From positions 222,630-286,629 of the forward strand of contig CAZIPC010000004.1 of assembly GCA_964541155.1 (NCBI GenBank): DNA of 64,000 nt, read 5' to 3'. The DNA comes from UBA4416 sp964541155. GTDB taxonomy: Bacteria > Bacteroidota > Bacteroidia > B-17B0 > Aurantibacillaceae. The position numbers were made by a program, and so were the translations under genes. The notes beneath the pieces were generated by a model. It ran no database searches and had not been told where the DNA came from. It was given only the letters and a program-made list of their open reading frames with translations. Positions 14,398 through 21,913 of this stretch are shown here, piece after piece (position 1 is the stretch's first letter; every line of letters starts with the position of its first letter).

Positions 14398-16431
14398 ATG
14401 AATAATCCATTTTTATTAAAATTTAATACTCCTTTAAATACAATTCCATTTGATAAAATTAAAGTTGAACATTTTTTGCCAGCTATAGATGAAGGTATAA
14501 AAATAGGTTTATCAGAGGTAGATGATATAGTTAATAATCATGAAGAACCTAATTTTTATAATACAATAGAGGCTTTAGAAAAAGTTGGTCGATTGTTAGA
14601 GTTAGTTAGTTCAACTTTTTTTAATTTAAATTCATGCGAAACGTCTAAAGAGATGCAAGAATTAGCAAAGGTTATTTCGCCCAAGCTTAGCGATTATTCA
14701 AATGATATCATGTTAAATATGAAACTTTTTAAAAAAGTAGACTATGTTTATCAGCATAAAGACACATTACAATTAACTACAGAACAATTTACATTATTAC
14801 ATAAAACCTATAAGAGTTTTGTTCGAAATGGCTCTAAACTTAACGAGCCTCAAAAAGAAACATTAAGAGCCATTGATAAAGAAATTTCTAAATTATCTTT
14901 AGTTTTTAGTGAAAATGTATTAGCCGAAAGTAATGCCTTTGAGTTGGTTATTACTAATTCAAACGATTTATCAGGATTACCAGAAGGTGTTATTGAAGCT
15001 GCAAAAATGACGGCAAAAGAAAAGGGAAAAGAAAACGCATGGGTATTTACATTAGATTATCCTAGTTATGGCCCATTTATGACCTATTCTGATAATAGAA
15101 CTTTAAAAGAGCAATTGTTTAAAGCCTATGGCTCTAAAGCATTTAAAAATAATGAGCGTGATAATCAACATGTATTAAAGCAAATTGCTATTTTAAGACA
15201 TGAACGCGCTGAGTTATTAGGATACAAATCACATGCCGATTTTGTATTAGAAGAACGAATGGCAGAATCTCCAACAAAAGTTATATCTTTTTTAGATAAT
15301 TTATTAGATAATGCCTTGCCTTTTGCTAAAAAAGAGTTAGAAGAATTAAAATCATTTGTAAAATTAAATGGAGGGCCAGCAGATTTGAAAAAATGGGATT
15401 TACCTTATTATGCTGAAAAATTAAAAAAACAAAAATTTGAAATTGACGATGAAATTTTAAGACCATACTTTAAACTAGAGCATGTGATTGAAGGTGTTTT
15501 TGAAACAGCAAAACGATTATATGGTTTAACTTTTGAGCAAAGATTTGATATTCCATTATATCATAAGGATGTTACGACATATGAAGTTAAAAATGCAGCT
15601 GGCGATTTTTTAGCAGTATTTTATGCTGATTTTTTTCCTAGAGCCTCAAAGCAACAGGGCGCGTGGATGACATCATTTATTAATCAAAAAATAGAAAATG
15701 GAATTAATACCAGGCCGCATGTATCTATAGTTTGTAATTTTACAAAGCCTACAGAAAGTAAGCCATCGTTATTAAGTTTTGATGAGGTAACAACCTTGTT
15801 TCATGAGTTTGGACATGCTTTGCACGGTATGTGTGCTAATACACACTATGCAAGTATGTCGGGAACAAGCGTGTATTGGGATTTTGTTGAATTACCTTCT
15901 CAAATTTTAGAAAATTGGTGCTACGAAAAAGAGTGTTTAGATTTGTTTGCAAAGCATTTTGAAACTGGAGAACCTATACCTGCTCATTTAATTCAAAAAA
16001 TAATCGACTCTTCAAATTTTCAAAGTGGCTTAGCAACTATTCGTCAAATTGGTTTAGCCACTCTAGATATGGCATGGCATAGTAATAATCCAACTACTAT
16101 TAATGATGTTAAGAATTTTGAGGTAAGTATTACAAGTAAAACAGATTTAATGGAAACCGTTGCGGAAACAATTACGTCATGTTCTTTTTCTCATATTTTT
16201 TCAGGAGGCTATTCTTCGGGTTATTATTCTTATAAATGGGCTGAGGTTATTGATGCTGATGCCTTTGAAGCTTTTAAAGAAAAAGGAATTTTTAATAAAG
16301 AAACGGCAACTGCTTTTTATAACCATATTTTATCAAAAGGAGGAAGCGAACACCCGTCTATTTTATATAAACGATTCAGAGGCCGAGATGCTGATCCTAA
16401 AGCACTATTAAGAAGATCTGGATTAATATAA
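14398..16431 (+). CDS. M3-family zinc metallopeptidase (oligopeptidase A / Dcp type)
   Basis: 677 residues, normal length for the family. The zinc motif FHEFGHALHGM (His, Glu, His near residue 467) is followed about 25 residues later by a third ligand region in SVYWDFVELPSQ. The C-terminal block SGYYSYKWAEVIDADAFE is the M3 substrate-binding signature. No signal peptide, so the enzyme is cytoplasmic and should degrade short peptides left by larger proteases. Dcp and PrlC subtypes cannot be separated by eye. Single gene. Confidence 0.93.
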   Translation: MNNPFLLKFNTPLNTIPFDKIKVEHFLPAIDEGIKIGLSEVDDIVNNHEEPNFYNTIEALEKVGRLLELVSSTFFNLNSCETSKEMQELAKVISPKLSDYSNDIMLNMKLFKKVDYVYQHKDTLQLTTEQFTLLHKTYKSFVRNGSKLNEPQKETLRAIDKEISKLSLVFSENVLAESNAFELVITNSNDLSGLPEGVIEAAKMTAKEKGKENAWVFTLDYPSYGPFMTYSDNRTLKEQLFKAYGSKAFKNNERDNQHVLKQIAILRHERAELLGYKSHADFVLEERMAESPTKVISFLDNLLDNALPFAKKELEELKSFVKLNGGPADLKKWDLPYYAEKLKKQKFEIDDEILRPYFKLEHVIEGVFETAKRLYGLTFEQRFDIPLYHKDVTTYEVKNAAGDFLAVFYADFFPRASKQQGAWMTSFINQKIENGINTRPHVSIVCNFTKPTESKPSLLSFDEVTTLFHEFGHALHGMCANTHYASMSGTSVYWDFVELPSQILENWCYEKECLDLFAKHFETGEPIPAHLIQKIIDSSNFQSGLATIRQIGLATLDMAWHSNNPTTINDVKNFEVSITSKTDLMETVAETITSCSFSHIFSGGYSSGYYSYKWAEVIDADAFEAFKEKGIFNKETATAFYNHILSKGGSEHPSILYKRFRGRDADPKALLRRSGLI

Positions 16432-16467
16432 TTTAAAGCCATCATTACATCTAATGATGGCTTTAAA
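16432..16467. terminator. Long hairpin between convergent genes
   Basis: A 16-bp perfect stem (16432-16447 with 16452-16467), loop CATC, core AAAGCCATCATTA. The T tract is weak on both strands, so it may work as a terminator of reduced efficiency or as an RNA 3'-end stabiliser. Confidence 0.7.
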
Positions 16468-16469
16468 AA

Positions 16470-16856
16470 TTATTTAACTGCAATTACAGATATTTCAACA
16501 TTAACATCAAGAGGCAATCTGGCTACCTGAACGGTTTCTCTTGCTGGAAAATTACCACTAAAAAAAGAACCATACACTTCATTCATCGCTGCAAAGTTAT
16601 TCATGTCTTTCATAAATATGGTAGTTTTAACAACGTTAGTAAAATCCATATGGGCTTCATTTAAAATAGCCGAAACATTTTCCATTACTTTTTGTGTTTC
16701 ACTTTTAATATCACTTAGGGTTAGTTCTCCTGTTTTCGAATCTTTTGCCACTTGGCCAGATACAAACAAAAAGTTGCCTGAAGCAGGAACCATGTTGGCA
16801 TGGCTGTACGGACCTATAGGTTTTGGAGCATGTTCTGATGTAATAACTGTTTTCAT
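16470..16856 (-). CDS. ridA: RidA-family enamine/imine deaminase
   Basis: 128 residues of the YjgF/YER057c/UK114 fold. Family blocks are present: HAPKPIGPYSHANMV at the N-terminus, FLFVSGQVAKDS, FAAMNEVYGSFF, and PARETVQVARLPLDVNVEI with the active-site Arg. RidA removes reactive 2-aminoacrylate and similar imines produced by PLP enzymes. Cytoplasmic trimer in the known cases. Single gene on the minus strand. Confidence 0.93.
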   Translation of the reverse strand: MKTVITSEHAPKPIGPYSHANMVPASGNFLFVSGQVAKDSKTGELTLSDIKSETQKVMENVSAILNEAHMDFTNVVKTTIFMKDMNNFAAMNEVYGSFFSGNFPARETVQVARLPLDVNVEISVIAVK

Positions 16857-16914
16857 GTTTAAATATTAATTAGTAAAGTGTAAATATATAGGTTTTTGTT
16901 GTTATGTTTGTTTT

Positions 16915-17178
16915 ATGCGCCTACAAGATATTATATTAGAAATTAAAAACTATAATAATTCATCGATACATAAATCGGCTCTTGATATTTATAAATTATT
17001 AGAAGCCAATAAAAAAGTGTTTTTAGAAAATATGAATTCAGATAATTATCATCATTTATTAAATAATTTTGAAAATTTAAGTTACGCAAATCCAAAGGAG
17101 TATCAAACCACAGGTTATTCCAGAGAATATCAAACTCAGTATGACTTATTATTGTTTTACCTAGATAGAATTGTATAA
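16915..17178 (+). CDS. Hypothetical protein, 87 residues
   Basis: A small soluble protein, highly charged, with predicted helices and a C-terminal YDLLLFYLDRIV. A -7-like element TATGTTTG (16903-16910) lies only 4 bases before the ATG, so the message would be nearly leaderless or the start may be later. It precedes the helicase gene by 36 bases. No family recognised. Base use is like the neighbouring genes. Confidence 0.6.
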   Translation: MRLQDIILEIKNYNNSSIHKSALDIYKLLEANKKVFLENMNSDNYHHLLNNFENLSYANPKEYQTTGYSREYQTQYDLLLFYLDRIV

Positions 17179-17214
17179 CAGCTTCTAAACTCTAAATAAT
17201 GTTACCTTTACATT

Positions 17215-18447
17215 ATGAAATTTGAAGAGTATCATATCATTCCCGAATTAAAACAAAGTTTGCAAGAGTTAGGTTTTAAACGCCCAACAGACATTCAGTT
17301 TAAAGCTATTCCTAATATTTTAAATGGCGAAGATGTTTTAGCTATTGCACAAACAGGCACAGGTAAAACAGCCGCCTTTGCTATTCCAATTATTCATTTA
17401 ATTTCTAAATCAGGCACAAATCAAGGCGTAAAAGCTATTGTTATGGTTCCTACACATGAGCTAGCCATACAAATTGCCGAAGTGTTTGATAAATTAGCGA
17501 AATACACAGATGTTAAAACGCTTGGTATATATGGAGGTGTGGAGCAAGATCCTCAAATACAGCAATTGCATCAAGGTGTAGATGTTGTGATTGCTACACC
17601 AGGTAGAGTTTTTGATTTAGTTAATCAAGGATATTTAGTATTGAGAGATATAAAAGTGTTAGTGTTGGATGAAGCTGATTTAATGTTGGATTTAGGTTTT
17701 TATAAAGACATAGAAGACTTAATAAAATATTTACCTCGCCATCGACAAACCCTTTTTTTCTCAGCAACTATTAATGAGAAAATAAAAAAACTGGCATACT
17801 CTATTGTAAGAAATGCTATACGTATTCAAATTTCGCCAAAAGATCCTGTTTCTAAAAATGTCACACATTCGGTAATGTTTGTGAGTATGGATGATAAACG
17901 TTTCTTTTTAGAACGCATTGTTAAAGAAAACCCCGAAAGCAGAATATTAGTATTTGTAAGAACTAAAGTGCGAGCAGAGCGTGTATTTGAAGCTATGAAT
18001 AGAGTAGGCATTAAAACACAAACCATGCATGGTGGCAAAGATCAAGAAAGTAGAATGGATGTGATGAGTGATTTTAAAAATGGCACATTCAATGTTTTAG
18101 TAGCTACTGATATTAGTGCGCGTGGTGTTGATATCGCCAATGTTGATTATGTGATTAACTATGATTTGCCAGAGGTTGCCGAAAATTATGTGCATCGTGT
18201 AGGCAGAACAGGACGTGGAAATAATAAAGGAGTGGCTGTTTCGTTTTGTAGCCCAGAAGAAAAAAATGTGTTGCAAGAAATAGAAACATTTATGAATAAA
18301 AAAATAAATGTGTTGGAGGTTGATAAAGCAGATTATTCAGAAACATTAGCTTTAACAGAAGATGTGAATGATAATTGGAAAAAATTAATTGCCGACGCCG
18401 AAAAAGAAAATCAACTTTATAAGAGCAAAAAGAAGAAAAAAAAATAA
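17215..18447 (+). CDS. DEAD-box RNA helicase
   Basis: 410 residues with all helicase core motifs: Q motif FKRPTDIQFKAI, Walker A AQTGTGKT, PTHELAIQ, TPGRVFDL, VLDEADLML, SATINEK, then domain 2 ILVFVRTK, VATDISARGVDI and YVHRVGRTGR. A short Lys-rich tail replaces a long C-terminal extension, as in small RhlE-like members. It unwinds RNA in ribosome assembly or decay; the precise target is not visible. It is followed 19 bases later by the pseudouridine synthase rluF, suggesting a shared role in rRNA maturation. Confidence 0.93.
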   Translation: MKFEEYHIIPELKQSLQELGFKRPTDIQFKAIPNILNGEDVLAIAQTGTGKTAAFAIPIIHLISKSGTNQGVKAIVMVPTHELAIQIAEVFDKLAKYTDVKTLGIYGGVEQDPQIQQLHQGVDVVIATPGRVFDLVNQGYLVLRDIKVLVLDEADLMLDLGFYKDIEDLIKYLPRHRQTLFFSATINEKIKKLAYSIVRNAIRIQISPKDPVSKNVTHSVMFVSMDDKRFFLERIVKENPESRILVFVRTKVRAERVFEAMNRVGIKTQTMHGGKDQESRMDVMSDFKNGTFNVLVATDISARGVDIANVDYVINYDLPEVAENYVHRVGRTGRGNNKGVAVSFCSPEEKNVLQEIETFMNKKINVLEVDKADYSETLALTEDVNDNWKKLIADAEKENQLYKSKKKKKK

Positions 18448-18466
18448 TTCAATATTCAAATTATAC

Positions 18467-19162
18467 ATGAAAGTAGATAAATATATAGGTCATAATGGTT
18501 TCACGTCTCGACGAAAAGCTTATGAGCTAATAGAGGCTAAACGAGTTATGGTAAATGGCAAATTAGCTACTTTTAGTACAAAAATAAAAGAAGGTGACGT
18601 GATTTTAATTGATGGGGAAGAACTAAAAACAAAAGAGTTTATTCCAACATACATAGCCTATCACAAACCAAAGGGTATTGAATGCACGAGTGAAAAAATA
18701 GAAAATAATATTATTGATGCCATTGGCCATTCGCAGGCTATTTATCCTGTTGGACGATTAGATAAAGATTCGGAAGGATTAATTTTATTAACTAATCATG
18801 GAGAAATTATTAATAAAATTGGTAACTCTAAGTTTGAACACGAAAAAGAATACATTGTTACACTTAATTTACCTGTTAGAACTCAATTTTTAAAAGACAT
18901 ATCAGAAGGGATAGAAATACAAGGTATAAAAACAAAGCCTTGTAAAGTAAGCCGCGAACCAAATACTAAACGTATTTTTAGAATTACCTTAACACAAGGT
19001 TTAAACCGCCAAATACGACGCATGTGTAATGCGTATGATTACCAAGTAATAAAATTACAACGTGTGCGAGTAATGAATATTACACTAGATAAACTAAAAA
19101 TAGGGGAGTGGAGAGATTTAACTGAAGGTGAATTAAAAGAGTTAATGAGGCAGTTAGTATAA
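18467..19162 (+). CDS. rluF: 23S rRNA pseudouridine synthase (RluF/RsuA family)
   Basis: 231 residues, taking the ATG of MKVDKYIGHNGFTSRRKAYE. An S4 RNA-binding domain (residues 1-50) is followed by the synthase domain with PVGRLDKDSEGLILLTN, holding the catalytic Asp, and QGLNRQIRRMCNAYDYQV. This layout and the short linker fit RluF, which modifies U2604 of 23S rRNA in E. coli; RluB/RluE/RsuA are alternatives. It follows the DEAD-box helicase by 19 bases, probably in one operon. Confidence 0.88.
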   Translation: MKVDKYIGHNGFTSRRKAYELIEAKRVMVNGKLATFSTKIKEGDVILIDGEELKTKEFIPTYIAYHKPKGIECTSEKIENNIIDAIGHSQAIYPVGRLDKDSEGLILLTNHGEIINKIGNSKFEHEKEYIVTLNLPVRTQFLKDISEGIEIQGIKTKPCKVSREPNTKRIFRITLTQGLNRQIRRMCNAYDYQVIKLQRVRVMNITLDKLKIGEWRDLTEGELKELMRQLV

Positions 19163-19184
19163 ACAATATAAATTTTAATTTCTA

Positions 19185-20093
19185 ATGAAATTATATTTTC
19201 TATTTTTTAATGTCTTTTTTTTTGAGTGCATCATGTTATCTCAAAATTACATAGATGTGGTAAAATTAAATGTAAATACTACACCTTATGCAGTGTTTGA
19301 CTCAAGTGAATCTAAAACACGAGTAAACGAACAATTTTTTGATTTAACAACCCCTATAAAATTAAATGATAAATGGTCTATCATTACAGGTTTTATTTTC
19401 GAATCTATTCAAACTAAATTGTTTGCCAATGAGTCTGAAAAATCATTTGGGTCTTCAACTTTAAAACTAGGTTTTAATAAAATACTAAATGATAAATATA
19501 CATTTACGCTAGTGTTTTTACCTAAAATAGCTTCTGATTACAAGCAAATAAATCATAACGATTTTCAATTTGGAACACTTTCGGTATTAAAATTTAAGAA
19601 ACATCAACAACTAATTTATAAGGCTGGTATTTATCAAAACGTTGAATTATTTGGGCCATTATTTGTTCCTATGTTAGGGTTTTATTATTTAAGTCCAAAT
19701 AAAAAATTAGAAGCTAATGTTTTTTTACCCTTACAATTAGATGTAAATTATAAATTATCAAATTGCATTTTTGGCGGAGTAAATTTTAACGGCTTAGTTA
19801 GGACATATCATCTCACAGATGTTACATCTAATTATAAAAGTTCCTATTTAAACCGATCAACAAACGATATTTATGCCTATATCAAAATGAACATTACTAA
19901 AAATACTAGTGTTCAAGCAAAAGTGGGTTACTCCATAGCAAGAAAGTTTATTGTTTATAATGAAGGAGATGGCATTTCGTTGGCTTTGCCTGCCACCTAT
20001 ATTGGCGACCATCGCATGCCCTTAAATTCAAATTTCTCAAACAGCGTGTTATTTCAAATTTCTTTTCTTTATAGAATTCACTTGTTGAATTAG
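19185..20093 (+). CDS. DUF6268-type outer-membrane beta-barrel protein
   Basis: 302 residues: hydrophobic N-terminal export signal, then alternating strands such as FQFGTLSVLKFKKHQQLIYK and NVFLPLQLDVNYKLSN and a final FQISFLYRIHLLN. The pattern matches the DUF6268 group of barrel proteins widespread in Bacteroidota, whose role is not known. It begins 22 bases after rluF and ends before a terminator, so it could share the helicase-rluF transcript. Confidence 0.75.
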   Translation: MKLYFLFFNVFFFECIMLSQNYIDVVKLNVNTTPYAVFDSSESKTRVNEQFFDLTTPIKLNDKWSIITGFIFESIQTKLFANESEKSFGSSTLKLGFNKILNDKYTFTLVFLPKIASDYKQINHNDFQFGTLSVLKFKKHQQLIYKAGIYQNVELFGPLFVPMLGFYYLSPNKKLEANVFLPLQLDVNYKLSNCIFGGVNFNGLVRTYHLTDVTSNYKSSYLNRSTNDIYAYIKMNITKNTSVQAKVGYSIARKFIVYNEGDGISLALPATYIGDHRMPLNSNFSNSVLFQISFLYRIHLLN

Positions 20094-20145
20094 AAGAGTT
20101 GTTAGTGTAGTTGGTTTAAGATTTTATTTTTTTTATTTATAGTTC

Positions 20146-20185
20146 ATACTTATTTTAAAAATCAATTTTTAAATAAGTATTTTTT
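20146..20185 (+). terminator. Terminator of the helicase-rluF-DUF6268 transcript
   Basis: A/T-rich stem: left arm ATACTTATTTTAAAAAT (from 20146), right arm ATTTTTAAATAAGTAT (to 20180), one bulged T, followed by T5. It marks the left boundary of the core genome before the cassette array. Confidence 0.75.
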
Positions 20186-20222
20186 GTAGTACTATTTCAT
20201 TTCATTTGCTTTGGTATAATTA

Positions 20223-20402
20223 TACCTAACGGCTGGCAGCTATAACTTGTGCGGTTTTGCAACCGTGTCTACCGAAACGTTTAAATAAAGATACATGTTT
20301 AATGGACTTTTGTAAAGCGAAAATAACTTCCGCCGTCAGCGGGCAAAAGCCTTTGCAAAAGCTTTGGTGTCTGTGCCGATGTTGCAAACCGTGTGTTATG
20401 GG
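20223..20402 (-). repeat. attC-like site A
   Basis: Right core GTTATGG (20395-20401). Two left cores are possible: CCTAAC (20225-20230) or TATAAC (20241-20246). The second gives the better fold, pairing GCGGTTTTGCAAC (20251-20263) with GTTGCAAACCG (20381-20391). The spacer shares GTGTCTACCGAAA (20265-20277) with site C, showing common descent. It is the 3' site of the nucleotidyltransferase cassette. The extra left core may be a remnant of a lost neighbour. Confidence 0.7.
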
Positions 20403-20405
20403 TAG

Positions 20406-20777
20406 TTAGTTGTTATCTTTTTGTGGTGGTTCGTATGTCCAAAACTCATTTTTATTTAATGCTCCCATTAATCTTCCAAGTCTACCAACGACTGTTTTGT
20501 TTGGAATATCATTCATTTCGTTAACGCTAGCTTCCGGTTTTGCAACTAGGAAAAAACCACCATTTCTGAGTATGTCTGGTTTATTCAAATAACTATAGTG
20601 ATTAAATGTATATGCGTCACTAAGAACTACTAGTACGTCCGAATAGCCAAAGTTTCTTTTTATGTTGTAAACATAATATTCTTCCGTGTCCATTTCTTCA
20701 ATTGCTTTAACTGCTTGATGTCTCAGTAGTGCATTTTTAATAAATGGTCTGATTGAATAATGCAAGTCTTTACCCAT
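20406..20777 (-). CDS. Partner protein of the cassette nucleotidyltransferase, unknown function
   Basis: 123 residues if translation starts at the ATG at 20775-20777, which overlaps the end of the upstream gene by 8 bases and implies coupling; the frame stays open upstream to 20855. It is soluble, with a helical N-terminus (IKNALLRHQAVKAIEEM) and a mixed part containing YSDVLVVLSDAYTFNHYSY and GRLGRLMGALNKNEFWTYE. I do not recognise the family. In two-gene cassettes of this kind the small second product may be an antitoxin, immunity factor or cofactor of the first; this is inference from layout only. Its stop codon is 5 bases from site A. Confidence 0.75.
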   Translation of the reverse strand: MGKDLHYSIRPFIKNALLRHQAVKAIEEMDTEEYYVYNIKRNFGYSDVLVVLSDAYTFNHYSYLNKPDILRNGGFFLVAKPEASVNEMNDIPNKTVVGRLGRLMGALNKNEFWTYEPPQKDNN

Positions 20778-21750
20778 TTCCAATATATTTAAAGTTATTT
20801 TTTGATAGAAAATTTTGAAAGGCTTCAATTTCATTTTGGGCAAAAGCAGTTTCATGTAAACTAATTTTAAATTTCAATTTGAAATCGAATTTTATATCCC
20901 TAATAGACTCCCTTAGTTTTGTACTTTCATTTGGAAGCAAAAGTACTATGTCCATATCGCTAGACGTGCTAGGAGTAAATAAACAAGAGCCAATTATTTG
21001 CCATTCTGTTACTCCTGCTTTTTTAAATTTCTTGTTTAGCCATTTTTTTCTCTTCATGAATACTTCAGAAGATATTGCAGAATTGTAACATGTTTCTTCA
21101 ATGATGTTCTTAAATTCCAATGGAAATCTATGTTGGGAATAGTCAAAATTTGGATTTTGACAATGTTCCTCAAAAGCATCAATATGTAAGATTTGTTTTC
21201 TTATTATCTCCAAATTTTTCGAAGGAATTATTGATTGATTTGCTGCTAATAAGGCTTTAATTTTCGCATTGTTTGGAATGATGGTCTCTTGTTTATATCT
21301 GTTCCACATTGTTAGATCTGTTCTTAGTTCTTCAGTGGTCAAAAAGCCTGAATTTGGCCCAACAGTTTTAAAAATATATTCATTATCATTAAGAAGTGGG
21401 TATATATTCCGACACAGTTCTTCGAATGACTGTAATTTTAAATTGTTTATAGATAAGTATGCTGGTTGAGTTTCTGGATGATACTGGAGGTCTATTAGTC
21501 GGTTTTTTGTATTCCAGTACAAGGCACCTGCAATAAGAGATAGACCAATTAGAGAGTCCCATACAGGACCAACAGCATTCAGTTGTATTGGTTTGTAGTT
21601 TGGATTATATGTTGCTAAAATTGAATTTAAGATGTCTACCCATATAGGTTTGGTTAGTAATGATCCACCAATTGTAACTATAAAATATGTCAAGCCATCA
21701 TAATATTTTGGCTTTAGAAGTTTAATAATTCGTTCTATTTTTTCGAACAT
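20770..21750 (-). CDS. Membrane-anchored nucleotidyltransferase-domain protein
   Basis: 326 residues. Two hydrophobic segments near the N-terminus (about 22-38 TYFIVTIGGSLL, and 66-80 SLIGLSLIAGALYW) anchor it in the membrane. The middle is helical. The C-terminal third carries a polymerase-beta-type nucleotidyltransferase motif: IIGSCLFTPSTSSDMDIVLL, with Gly-Ser near residue 255 and the metal-binding Asp pair SDMD near 265. Such domains transfer AMP or other nucleotides to proteins, RNA or small molecules and occur in toxin-antitoxin and anti-phage systems. The full third-carboxylate geometry is not evident, so activity is unproven. First gene of a two-gene cassette. Confidence 0.8.
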   Translation of the reverse strand: MFEKIERIIKLLKPKYYDGLTYFIVTIGGSLLTKPIWVDILNSILATYNPNYKPIQLNAVGPVWDSLIGLSLIAGALYWNTKNRLIDLQYHPETQPAYLSINNLKLQSFEELCRNIYPLLNDNEYIFKTVGPNSGFLTTEELRTDLTMWNRYKQETIIPNNAKIKALLAANQSIIPSKNLEIIRKQILHIDAFEEHCQNPNFDYSQHRFPLEFKNIIEETCYNSAISSEVFMKRKKWLNKKFKKAGVTEWQIIGSCLFTPSTSSDMDIVLLLPNESTKLRESIRDIKFDFKLKFKISLHETAFAQNEIEAFQNFLSKNNFKYIGNG

Positions 21751-21775
21751 ATTTAGTTTTCAGTCTAACTAATTA

Positions 21776-21909
21776 CCCATAACGTTTTGCGGCTTCATGT
21801 CAGTTGCGAACTTCGTAACTGCTTACTTTCTGCTAAGATAATAATTCCTTGCGAAAGCAGAACGTCCGGCGACCACAAATTTCGCAATTGCATGAAACCG
21901 CTGTTACCA
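21776..21909 (-). repeat. attC-like site B
   Basis: Cores CATAAC (21778-21783) and GTTACC (21903-21908). Arms TTGCGGCTTCATG plus GTTGCGAA (21788-21810) pair with TTCGCAAT plus CATGAAACCGC (21881-21901), leaving a few extrahelical bases. It is the 3' site of the restriction-methylation cassette, whose stop codon is 5 bases away. Confidence 0.75.
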
Positions 21910-21913
21910 GCAG

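Noticed and set aside
20213..20226. 14-bp perfect palindrome GGTATAATTATACC at the left edge of the array as a protein binding site
   Set aside because: Real as a palindrome but A/T-rich and single-copy in the window, with no gene start nearby; not enough to call a regulatory site.
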